From the NCBI GenBank assembly GCA_050257395.1, contig JBLMWU010000058.1:1-13544 (forward strand): a DNA stretch of 13,544 nt, written 5' to 3'. The DNA comes from JAIRTY01 sp050257395 (lineage in GTDB: Bacteria; Actinomycetota; Actinomycetes; Streptosporangiales; Streptosporangiaceae). The notes under the pieces are model-generated. The model did not search any database. It had not been told where the DNA came from and saw nothing but the letters and a program-made list of their open reading frames with translations. Shown here piece by piece: positions 6,582 through 12,465 of the stretch; within the stretch, counting starts at the first letter, position 1, and each line of letters starts with the position of its first letter. The position numbers and the translations under genes are program-made.

Positions 6582-7631
6582 TCAGGAAAGGCGGGCGAGG
6601 GCAGACCGTACGTCATCGGGGGTGACCTGGGCGCCGGCCCAGGCGGCCGCGCACAGCGCCCGCAGCCCGTCGCTCCTGTCCCCGTCCCCGTCCAGCACCA
6701 GCCGCCCGCCGGGCTCGCGGCGGGCCGCCCAGCCGCCCACCCGGAAGCCGTCGCCGGCCCGGGTCACCTCCGGGTGCGGCTCCAGCAGCCCGGTCAGCCC
6801 CTCCGCCAGGAACGCCGGCCGGCGCGGCGCCGGCGCGAGCACCAGGTCCGCCGGGCGGGTGACCCCGGTCAGCACCAGCAGGCTGTCCGCCCCGGCCCGG
6901 ACGGCGCTCTCGATGTCGGTGTCGAGCCGGTCGCCGACCACCAGCGGCCGCCGGGCCCCGGTCCGGGCCACGGCCTCGGCGTGCAGCGGCGGCTCCGGCT
7001 TGCCGGCGACCACCGGCTGCTGGCCGGTGGCGGTGGCGATGACCTGCGACAGCGCCCCGTTGCCCGGCTGGCGGCCGCGGGTGGTGGGCATGGTCGCGTC
7101 GCCGTTGGACGCGACGAACCAGGCGCCGTCCGCGACCGCCAGCGCGCCCTCGGTGAGCAGCGAGTAGCTGATGTCGGGCGCGAACCCCTGGACCACCGCG
7201 GCCGGCCGCTCGGCGGCCACCGACACCGGGCGCAGCCCCCGCTCCCGCAGCGCCGCCCGCAGCCCCATCCCGCCGACCACCAGCACCGCGTCGCCGGGCG
7301 CCAGCCGCTCCGCCAGCAGCCGGGCCGCGGCCTGCGCGGAGGTGACCACGTCCGCGGCCGCCGCGGTCACGCCCAGGCTGGACAGCTGACCGGCGATCGC
7401 CGCCGGGGTACGGGAGGAATTATTGGTGACGAACGCGAGCCGCATCCCTGCCGCCGCGGCCTTGGCCAGGGCTTCCGGCGCGCCGGGCACCGCGGCCCCG
7501 CCCAGGTACACCACCCCGTCCAGGTCGAGCAGGGCGGCGTCGTAGACCTCACACAGCGGCCGCGGCGAGCCGCGCAGGCCCGCCCCGTGCCCCGCGGCTC
7601 CCTCCGCGGCCTCATCGGCTTCCTGCTGCAT
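6582..7631 (-). CDS. HAD-IIA (NagD-like) phosphatase, likely glycerol-3-phosphate phosphatase
   Basis: A HAD phosphatase of subfamily IIA. With the chosen start (349 residues) the motifs are DLDGVVY (36-42, nucleophile D36, acid D38), TNN (69-71), K211 in AGKPEP and GDRLDTDI (233-240). A further domain of about 70 residues follows (from about 277 to the end, VGGWAARREPGGRLVLDGDG), as in M. tuberculosis Rv1692, a D-glycerol-3-phosphate phosphatase of 353 residues. Gene position and architecture match Rv1692, so that activity is the best guess, though not shown by sequence alone. ATG at 7631 is preferred to GTG at 7637 because GAGAGG (7640-7645) then has 8-nt spacing; the GTG would leave 2 nt. 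It starts just after the TPR stop, so the two are coupled. Confidence 0.9.
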   Translation of the reverse strand: MQQEADEAAEGAAGHGAGLRGSPRPLCEVYDAALLDLDGVVYLGGAAVPGAPEALAKAAAAGMRLAFVTNNSSRTPAAIAGQLSSLGVTAAAADVVTSAQAAARLLAERLAPGDAVLVVGGMGLRAALRERGLRPVSVAAERPAAVVQGFAPDISYSLLTEGALAVADGAWFVASNGDATMPTTRGRQPGNGALSQVIATATGQQPVVAGKPEPPLHAEAVARTGARRPLVVGDRLDTDIESAVRAGADSLLVLTGVTRPADLVLAPAPRRPAFLAEGLTGLLEPHPEVTRAGDGFRVGGWAARREPGGRLVLDGDGDRSDGLRALCAAAWAGAQVTPDDVRSALARLS

Positions 7632-7639
7632 GGCCACCG

Positions 7640-7645
7640 CCTCTC
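7640..7645 (-). promoter_or_regulatory. Ribosome binding site that decides the HAD start
   Basis: GAGAGG on the minus strand is 8 nt from ATG 7631 but only 2 nt from GTG 7637, favouring the ATG. It overlaps the TPR stop codon, which supports coupling. Confidence 0.55.
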
Positions 7646-8186
7646 AGCCGCGGCCTTCCGCGGGGCCGTCCGCCCGCTCCTGGTCCCCGGACCCCGGCTG
7701 GCCGGGGTGACCGCCTGGATCAGAGGATGCCAGGCCCGCCTCCCTGCGGGCGCGCAGGGTGGCCCGCACCCCGCGCAGGGCGTTGGTGTAATGGGGGAGC
7801 TCGGGCCGCATCGCGGCGGCCAGCGCCAGGTGCTCGGCGGCGCCGGCCGGGTTGCCGCTCCTGGCCAGCGCCAGGCCCAGGCCGAACCGCGCGTAGTCGT
7901 CGGCCGGGCTGGCTTCCACGATCCGCCGGAAGCATTCCGCCGCGGCGGTGTACCGGCCCGCGTCGAACTGGGCCCGGCCCAGCGCCTCCAGGACGCTGCG
8001 GGACGAGGGCTCGGCTTCCGCGGCCCGCCCCAGCAGCTGCGCGGCGGCCGCGGCGCTGCCTTTGCCCAGCAGCGCGAGCCCCCGCTTGTACCAGGTGTAC
8101 GCGTCCTCCTGCCGGTCCCGGCCGGCGCCGGGAGCTGTATCTTCCTCCGGCCGGGAATCCTGGCCACCGCGCGGTGCTTCTGTCAT
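7644..8186 (-). CDS. Small tetratricopeptide-repeat protein
   Basis: The 180-residue protein has a charged, disordered N-terminus (1-26), three TPR-like helix pairs (about 27-60, 61-94 and 95-128, for example AYTWYKRGLALLGKG and VLEALGRAQFDAGRYTAAAECF) and a flexible Gly/Arg/Glu-rich tail. TPRs bind partner proteins; no catalytic motif, signal peptide or membrane segment is seen. ATG at 8186 is supported by GGAAGGA (8196-8202) with 9-nt spacing. That binding site and any promoter must lie inside the start of the divergent DUF1015 gene, because only 2 bp separate the start codons. It is directly upstream of the HAD phosphatase and likely made from the same mRNA. The partner is unknown. Confidence 0.85.
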   Translation of the reverse strand: MTEAPRGGQDSRPEEDTAPGAGRDRQEDAYTWYKRGLALLGKGSAAAAAQLLGRAAEAEPSSRSVLEALGRAQFDAGRYTAAAECFRRIVEASPADDYARFGLGLALARSGNPAGAAEHLALAAAMRPELPHYTNALRGVRATLRARREAGLASSDPGGHPGQPGSGDQERADGPAEGRG

Positions 8187-8188
8187 AT

Positions 8189-9550
8189 GTGCAGATCCTT
8201 CCGTCCGCCCGGCAGTCCGCCCCCGGCCTGGCGCTGGCCCCGTTCCGCGGGCTGCGTTACGCCCCCGACCGGGTCAGCGGCCTTGCAGAGGTCACCTCTC
8301 CACCGTACGACGTGATAGCCCACGACACCGAAGGCCAATTGCTCGCGGCCGATCCGCACAACGTGGTCCGGCTCATCCTCCCCCGGCCCGGCAGCGGCCC
8401 GGACGGCGACAGCTACCACGAGGCCGCCCGGCTGCTGCACGAGTGGCAGGACGGCGGCATCCTGCTGCCGGAAGACCAGCCAGCGCTGTACGTGTACGAG
8501 CAGAGCCGCGTCCTCCGGCCGGGCCAGCCGGACGCTGACGGGGCGGCCGGGGCGGGCGGCGTCATCCAGCGCGGGCTGATCGGCGCCCTGGGGCTCAGCC
8601 CGGCCAGCGAGGGTTCCGTTCTCCCCCATGAAAATGTCCTGCCCGGGCCGGTCGCCGGCCGGCGGCAGCTGATGGAGGCCACCGGGGCGAACCTGGAGCC
8701 GATCTTCCTCCTCTACGACGGGGCCGGCGGCGCGGCCACCGGCCTGACCGCCCAGGTGGCGGACTGCCGCGAACCGCTGCTGGCCGTCGACACCGGGGAC
8801 GGGGTGCGGCACCGGCTGTGGGCGATCACCGACCCGGCCGAGCACGCCGCCGTCGCCGCCGACCTGGCCGGCCGGCAGGCGCTGATCGCCGACGGGCACC
8901 ACCGGCACGCGGCCTACCTGGAGATCCAGGCGCGCAAGCAGGCGGCGGGCGCTGGCGCCGGGCCCTGGGACCACGGGCTGGCCCTGCTGGTGGACTCGGC
9001 CGCCTACCCGCCCCGGATCGGCGCCATCCACCGGCTCGTCCCGGGCCTGGCGGCGGCGGAGGCCGCGACGCGCGCCAAGGCCGCCTTCACGGTGCGGCCG
9101 GGCCCGCTGGCCTCCGGCAGCCCGGCCTCCGCCAGCGCCGCCCTGGCCGCGCTGGCGGAGGCGGCCCAGGCCGGGCCCGCGTTCCTGCTGGCCGGCCCCG
9201 GCGAGAGCTACCTGCTGACCGAGCCCGATCCGCTGCAGCTGGCCGCCGCCATGCCGGGCCGCTCGCCGCAGTGGCGCGCGCTGGCCGCGTCGGTGCTGCA
9301 GGAACTGCTGCTCCCCCGGTTGCTGGGCATCCGCGACGACGACCCGGCGGTGCAGATCCACCACGACGCGGCGGAGGCGCTGCGGGAGGCGGCCGGCCCG
9401 CCGCCGGGCACGGCGGTGCTGTGCCCGGCGATGTCCGCGGCGGACGTGCGGGACGTGGCCGCCCGCGGTGAGCGGGTGCCGCGCAAGTCCACGTCGTTCG
9501 GGCCGAAGCCGCGGACCGGGCTGGTGATCCGGACCTTCGCCCAGGGCTGA
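8189..9550 (+). CDS. DUF1015 family protein
   Basis: The 453-residue product matches the DUF1015 pattern: an N-terminal APFRGLRYAPDRV (17-29) and VTSPPYDVI (35-43), then GSVLPHENVLPGP (142-154), TGANLEPIFLLYD (165-177), LIADGHHRHAAYLEI (232-246) and the C-terminal PRKSTSFGPKPRTGLVIR. The PHE and DGHHRH motifs are the family hallmarks and look like candidates for metal or phosphate contacts, but I know of no firm biochemical role. It is cytosolic by composition. The start is taken as GTG at 8189; GTG at 8174, overlapping the TPR start, is the alternative. Neither has a good ribosome binding site, so a leaderless message is possible. It converges on the membrane glycosyltransferase-like gene 25 bp downstream. 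Confidence 0.88.
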   Translation: MQILPSARQSAPGLALAPFRGLRYAPDRVSGLAEVTSPPYDVIAHDTEGQLLAADPHNVVRLILPRPGSGPDGDSYHEAARLLHEWQDGGILLPEDQPALYVYEQSRVLRPGQPDADGAAGAGGVIQRGLIGALGLSPASEGSVLPHENVLPGPVAGRRQLMEATGANLEPIFLLYDGAGGAATGLTAQVADCREPLLAVDTGDGVRHRLWAITDPAEHAAVAADLAGRQALIADGHHRHAAYLEIQARKQAAGAGAGPWDHGLALLVDSAAYPPRIGAIHRLVPGLAAAEAATRAKAAFTVRPGPLASGSPASASAALAALAEAAQAGPAFLLAGPGESYLLTEPDPLQLAAAMPGRSPQWRALAASVLQELLLPRLLGIRDDDPAVQIHHDAAEALREAAGPPPGTAVLCPAMSAADVRDVAARGERVPRKSTSFGPKPRTGLVIRTFAQG

Positions 9551-9568
9551 CGGGCGGCCGCGGCGCGG

Positions 9569-9586
9569 GCCGGGATCAGTCCCGGC
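9569..9586. terminator. Hairpin between convergent DUF1015 and membrane protein genes
   Basis: GCCGGGA at 9569-9575 pairs perfectly with TCCCGGC at 9580-9586 around TCAG. The loop contains the stop codon (9576-9578) of the minus-strand gene. It is the only compact hairpin in the 25-bp gap and could stop both transcripts; no T-tract is present. Confidence 0.5.
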
Positions 9587-11219
9587 GCCCGGCCATCCGC
9601 ACGTAGAGCCAGTCCGGGCCCTCGGTGAGCGGCGCGAAGTGGGTGAGGAAGTAGCTGCGCAGCTGCGGCGTCCAGGGAATCCGCCGGGCGGACACGCTGG
9701 TCAGCCACAGGTACTGGGCGGAGCGGAAGGCCGACATCCAGATCGCCCGCACCCGGGGTGCCTCCCCGGCCCCGGTGAGCCCGTTGCGGCCATGGGACAG
9801 GGCGTAGTCCGTGCCGATGCCGTCCACCATCAGCGAGCAGCCACGGCTGCGGGACACGAACCGGTCAGCAGCCATGGTGTAGGACGCCTGGTCGGACAGC
9901 ACGCACGCACCGGGCTTGATCATGTGCCGGGCGGCCGCGATGGCGGACGGCGGAACGGCGGTGCTCATGTTGCTCTCGGCCACGGTCTGGCCCAGCGCGC
10001 AGGCGGCGAGCACCACCCCCGCCACCCACAGGGCGCCGCGTGGCCGCAGCCAGCGGCCTGCCCGCTGCCCCCGCAGGAACCGGGGGCGGCGCTCCGCGGG
10101 CAGCGCGGCCAGGGCGGGCAGCAGGCGGGCCGCTGGCAGGCCGATCGCCATCCCCAGGAAGGGCGCCAGGAAAGCCGGGTAGTGGTAGTAGAAGTCGGCC
10201 GGCCACAGGAACGCGACCACGACCAGCGCGGACGTCCCCAGCGCGAACCACTCCAGCGGGCTGGGGCGGCGGCGGGTCAGCCGGGTGGCGAGCGCGCTCG
10301 CCCCGACCGTGAGCGCGAGGATCAGGACCACCATGACGGCCAGCAGCCCCGCTGGCGCGATCTGCAGGTGGCTGAGGCCGGTGATGTCGGTCAGCCGCTG
10401 GCCGAGCGGGATGCGCACCAGGTCGACCCGCAGGAGCTGGGCCACCACCACGCTGTCGTAGAAGGTCCGCGGGGCGAGGGCGGCGAACGGCACCACCGGC
10501 ACCAGGAATCCAGCGGCCACCCCGGCGGCAAAGCGGCCCGCCCGCCGCGGCTGCCGGGCCGCCAGCACCAGGATGACCAGCACCGGCAGGATGGCCCACA
10601 CCTTGATGGCCCCGGCGAAGCCGAACGCCAGCCCGCCCAGCAGCAGCCGGCGGTCGCTGGCCAGCCGGTCGCGGTCGAACGCCGCCAGCGCGCCCAGCAG
10701 GCAGAACAGCACCAGCCAGGGTTCGAGCAGCACGGTCTTGGCCGCCGCCACGCTGTCCGGGTAGACGGCCACCAGGCCGCAGGTCACCAGGGTGGCCAGC
10801 AGGCCCCGGTGGCGGACCAGCAGGCCGGCCAGCGCCACCCCCGCCGTGCTGGCGAGCACGGTCATCATCCGGCCGATCGCCAGCGCGCCCGCCGTGCCCA
10901 GGCCCTTGGCGGTCAGCGCCACCGGCACCATCAGCAGGGTGATCCCGGGCGGCTGCACCATGATGAAGTCCCGGTAGGGCAGCGCCCCGTTCACCATCCG
11001 GACGGCGCCGCCGAAATCGGTGCCGTCGTCGTATTCGATGACGCCCATGAGGAAGCCGGGACGGCTCACCTGATACGCCCGCAGCGCCAGGGCGGCCAGG
11101 GTGGTCACGGCGATGGCCAGAACCACCGGGTCGCGCCAGCCGCGGGGGCGCCCGCCAGCCTCAGCGTTGCCCGCGGGCTGCGTGCCCGTCGCGGGCCTTG
11201 TCACAGGCGGTCGGCTCAC
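9576..11219 (-). CDS. Polytopic membrane protein, GT-C (GT39/PMT-like) glycosyltransferase-like
   Basis: The 547-residue protein has a disordered N-terminus, roughly ten membrane segments (the first near 31-46, others in LATLVTCGLVAVY, WLVLFCLLGALAAF, WAILPVLVILVLAA, AGLLAVMVVLILALTV and SALVVVAFLW), and a C-terminal soluble part of about 120 residues facing outside. The first outer loop has EYDDGTDFGGA (acidic pair D64-D65) and PYRDFIMVQPPG, typical of GT-C enzymes that use polyprenyl-phosphate sugars. The C-terminal ACVLSDQASYTMAADR resembles actinobacterial GT39-like proteins. GTG at 11219 is chosen over TTG at 11234 because GGAAA (11228-11232) is 8 nt from the GTG. Sugar donor and acceptor are unknown. 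It diverges from the MBL gene across a 222-bp spacer. Confidence 0.85.
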   Translation of the reverse strand: MSRPPVTRPATGTQPAGNAEAGGRPRGWRDPVVLAIAVTTLAALALRAYQVSRPGFLMGVIEYDDGTDFGGAVRMVNGALPYRDFIMVQPPGITLLMVPVALTAKGLGTAGALAIGRMMTVLASTAGVALAGLLVRHRGLLATLVTCGLVAVYPDSVAAAKTVLLEPWLVLFCLLGALAAFDRDRLASDRRLLLGGLAFGFAGAIKVWAILPVLVILVLAARQPRRAGRFAAGVAAGFLVPVVPFAALAPRTFYDSVVVAQLLRVDLVRIPLGQRLTDITGLSHLQIAPAGLLAVMVVLILALTVGASALATRLTRRRPSPLEWFALGTSALVVVAFLWPADFYYHYPAFLAPFLGMAIGLPAARLLPALAALPAERRPRFLRGQRAGRWLRPRGALWVAGVVLAACALGQTVAESNMSTAVPPSAIAAARHMIKPGACVLSDQASYTMAADRFVSRSRGCSLMVDGIGTDYALSHGRNGLTGAGEAPRVRAIWMSAFRSAQYLWLTSVSARRIPWTPQLRSYFLTHFAPLTEGPDWLYVRMAGRRD

Positions 11220-11353
11220 CAGGTCTGTTTCCAAGCGCTCCGGTGCGGACGGAACGTCGTGTCCCGCCGCACGGTCGTCAGCCCCGGCGTGCCCGGGGCC
11301 GCTGGCTCAGGGTCTGCATCCCGCTGGACGCCCGGCCGTCGGAGCGATACTAC

Positions 11354-11371
11354 TCGCTGTATAAGCAGCGA
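11354..11371. promoter_or_regulatory. Operator-like dyad overlapping -10-like sequences in the divergent spacer
   Basis: TCGCTG-TATAAG-CAGCGA is a perfect 6-bp inverted repeat with a 6-nt AT-rich centre. The centre reads as a -10-like TATAAG on the plus strand, and TATACA (11358-11363) on the minus strand is another -10-like hexamer, so a bound regulator could control either gene. No good -35 is visible on either strand. Confidence 0.4.
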
Positions 11372-11386
11372 CACCGATCCGCCACG

Positions 11387-11426
11387 GTGCGTGAGCACAT
11401 CCGGCACGTGAGTGCGCCAGCACATC
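11387..11426 (+). repeat. Pair of direct 15-mer repeats with internal dyad upstream of the MBL gene
   Basis: GTGCGTGAGCACATC (11387-11401) and GTGCGCCAGCACATC (11412-11426) match at 13 of 15 bases with start points 25 nt apart. Each contains the dyad GTGC-N4-GCAC. Repeated dyads at this spot look like binding sites for a regulator. They favour ATG 11442 as start of the MBL gene, since the alternative GTG 11412 would lie in the second copy. Confidence 0.4.
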
Positions 11427-11441
11427 TGCGACCATCAGTAT

Positions 11442-12407
11442 ATGAACCAGGCGACCCCCGCGCCGGGCAGCGGCGTCACCGACCTCGGCCACCAGGTGTA
11501 CGAGATCGACACCCGGATGGCCGGGTACGACGGCATCACCGCCGGCTACCTGATCCTGGCGGACCGGCCCTGCCTGGTGGAGACCGGCACCGCACCGTCG
11601 GCGCCGGTGGTCAGGGATGCGCTGGCGAGCCTCGGCGTGGGCCCGGGCGACCTGGCGACCGTGGTGGTGACCCACATCCACCTCGACCACGCGGGCGGGG
11701 TGGGTGACATCGCGGCCATGTACCCGCAGGCCGAGATCGTGGTGCACGAGCGCGGCGCCCGGCACCTGGCCGATCCGTCCCGGCTGATGGACAGCGCCCG
11801 GCGGGTGTACGGGCGGGCGCTGGAGCGGCTGTTCGGCACGCTGGCGCCCACTCCCGCTGAGCGGATCCGGGCGGTGGAGGAGCAGGGGGCCATCGACCTC
11901 GGCGGCGGCCGGCGGCTGGAGAGCCACCACTCCCCCGGGCACGCCAAGCACCACGTGGGCCTGATCGACTCGGCCAGCGGGGACCTGTACGTGGGCGACG
12001 CGGCCGGGGTCTACCTCCCCGACACCGGCGACCTGCGGCCTGCCACACCGCCGCCGGACTTCGATCTGACCGCCGCCCTGAACTCGCTGCGGACGTTCGG
12101 GGCGCTGCGCCCGGCACGGCTGCTGTTCAGCCACTACGGCCCGGTGGACGACGTGCCGCAGACCCTCGCCCGGTCCGCTGAGGAGCTCAGCACCTGGGTG
12201 GCGGAGACCAAGCAGGCCCGCGACGCCGGGCTCGACCTGGACCACGCCGTGGCCATGGTCCGGGACCGCACCCGGTCCCGTTACCAGGTGCTCGCCGAAG
12301 GGGAAGACCCCGAGCTCTCGGCCAAGTTCGAGCGGCTGAGCGGGGCCGCGGCGAACGTGGAGGGCATCCTGCACTGGCTCGGCAAGAGCAGCCCGGTGCC
12401 CCAATAG
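11442..12407 (+). CDS. Metallo-beta-lactamase-fold hydrolase
   Basis: The 321-residue protein carries the full binuclear metal set of the MBL fold: THIHLDH (H78, H80, D82, H83), H167 in SPGHAKHH, D186 in LYVGDAAG and H231 in LFSHYGP. The C-terminal quarter is helical (LARSAEELSTWVAETKQAR onward), as in glyoxalase II or lactonase-like relatives. No signal peptide is seen, so it is cytosolic; thioester or lactone hydrolysis is possible but not defined. ATG at 11442 lacks a ribosome binding site, and GTG at 11412 is an alternative that adds ten residues. Operator-like repeats precede it. Its stop lies in a 15-nt tandem duplication, and it converges on the large TPR gene. Confidence 0.9.
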   Translation: MNQATPAPGSGVTDLGHQVYEIDTRMAGYDGITAGYLILADRPCLVETGTAPSAPVVRDALASLGVGPGDLATVVVTHIHLDHAGGVGDIAAMYPQAEIVVHERGARHLADPSRLMDSARRVYGRALERLFGTLAPTPAERIRAVEEQGAIDLGGGRRLESHHSPGHAKHHVGLIDSASGDLYVGDAAGVYLPDTGDLRPATPPPDFDLTAALNSLRTFGALRPARLLFSHYGPVDDVPQTLARSAEELSTWVAETKQARDAGLDLDHAVAMVRDRTRSRYQVLAEGEDPELSAKFERLSGAAANVEGILHWLGKSSPVPQ

Positions 12408-12424
12408 CCGGTGCCCCATTAGCC
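12395..12424. repeat. 15-nt tandem duplication spanning the MBL stop codon
   Basis: GGTGCCCCAATAGCC (12395-12409) is followed at once by GGTGCCCCATTAGCC (12410-12424), 14 of 15 identical. Both copies keep TAG in the same frame, so the gene has two stops 15 nt apart. Confidence 0.85.
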
Positions 12425-12435
12425 GGGGCCCCGGC
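12422..12435. terminator. GC palindrome in the convergent gap
   Basis: GCCGGGGCCCCGGC is a perfect 14-nt palindrome between the MBL stop and the TPR stop. As RNA it could fold with a 4-nt loop and a 5-bp stem, so it is a weak candidate two-way terminator. Confidence 0.35.
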
Positions 12436-12465
12436 CAGCCCGGGTCCGGTCAGCCCGGGTCCGGC
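12436..12465. repeat. 15-nt tandem duplication spanning the TPR stop codon
   Basis: CAGCCCGGGTCCGGT (12436-12450) and CAGCCCGGGTCCGGC (12451-12465) match at 14 of 15 bases. On the minus strand the copies read Pro-Asp-Pro-Gly then TGA in the gene, and Pro-Asp-Pro-Gly then TGG beyond it. Confidence 0.85.

Noticed and set aside
6774..8315. 513-residue plus-strand frame
   Set aside because: It is antisense to the HAD phosphatase and TPR genes, with no domain pattern.
9554..9561. GCGGCCGC palindrome after DUF1015
   Set aside because: A common sequence in DNA of this GC content, with no sign of function.
11405..11410. CACGTG palindrome
   Set aside because: A 6-bp palindrome alone is expected by chance in this base composition. 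It is noted only because it lies between the two 15-mer repeats.
9639..11411. 590-residue plus-strand frame rich in Gln, His and Arg
   Set aside because: It is antisense to the membrane protein, and its His/Gln richness is the mirror of hydrophobic codons.
11307..12419. 370-residue minus-strand frame
   Set aside because: It is antisense to the MBL hydrolase, which has all its metal ligands. The frame has no motif.
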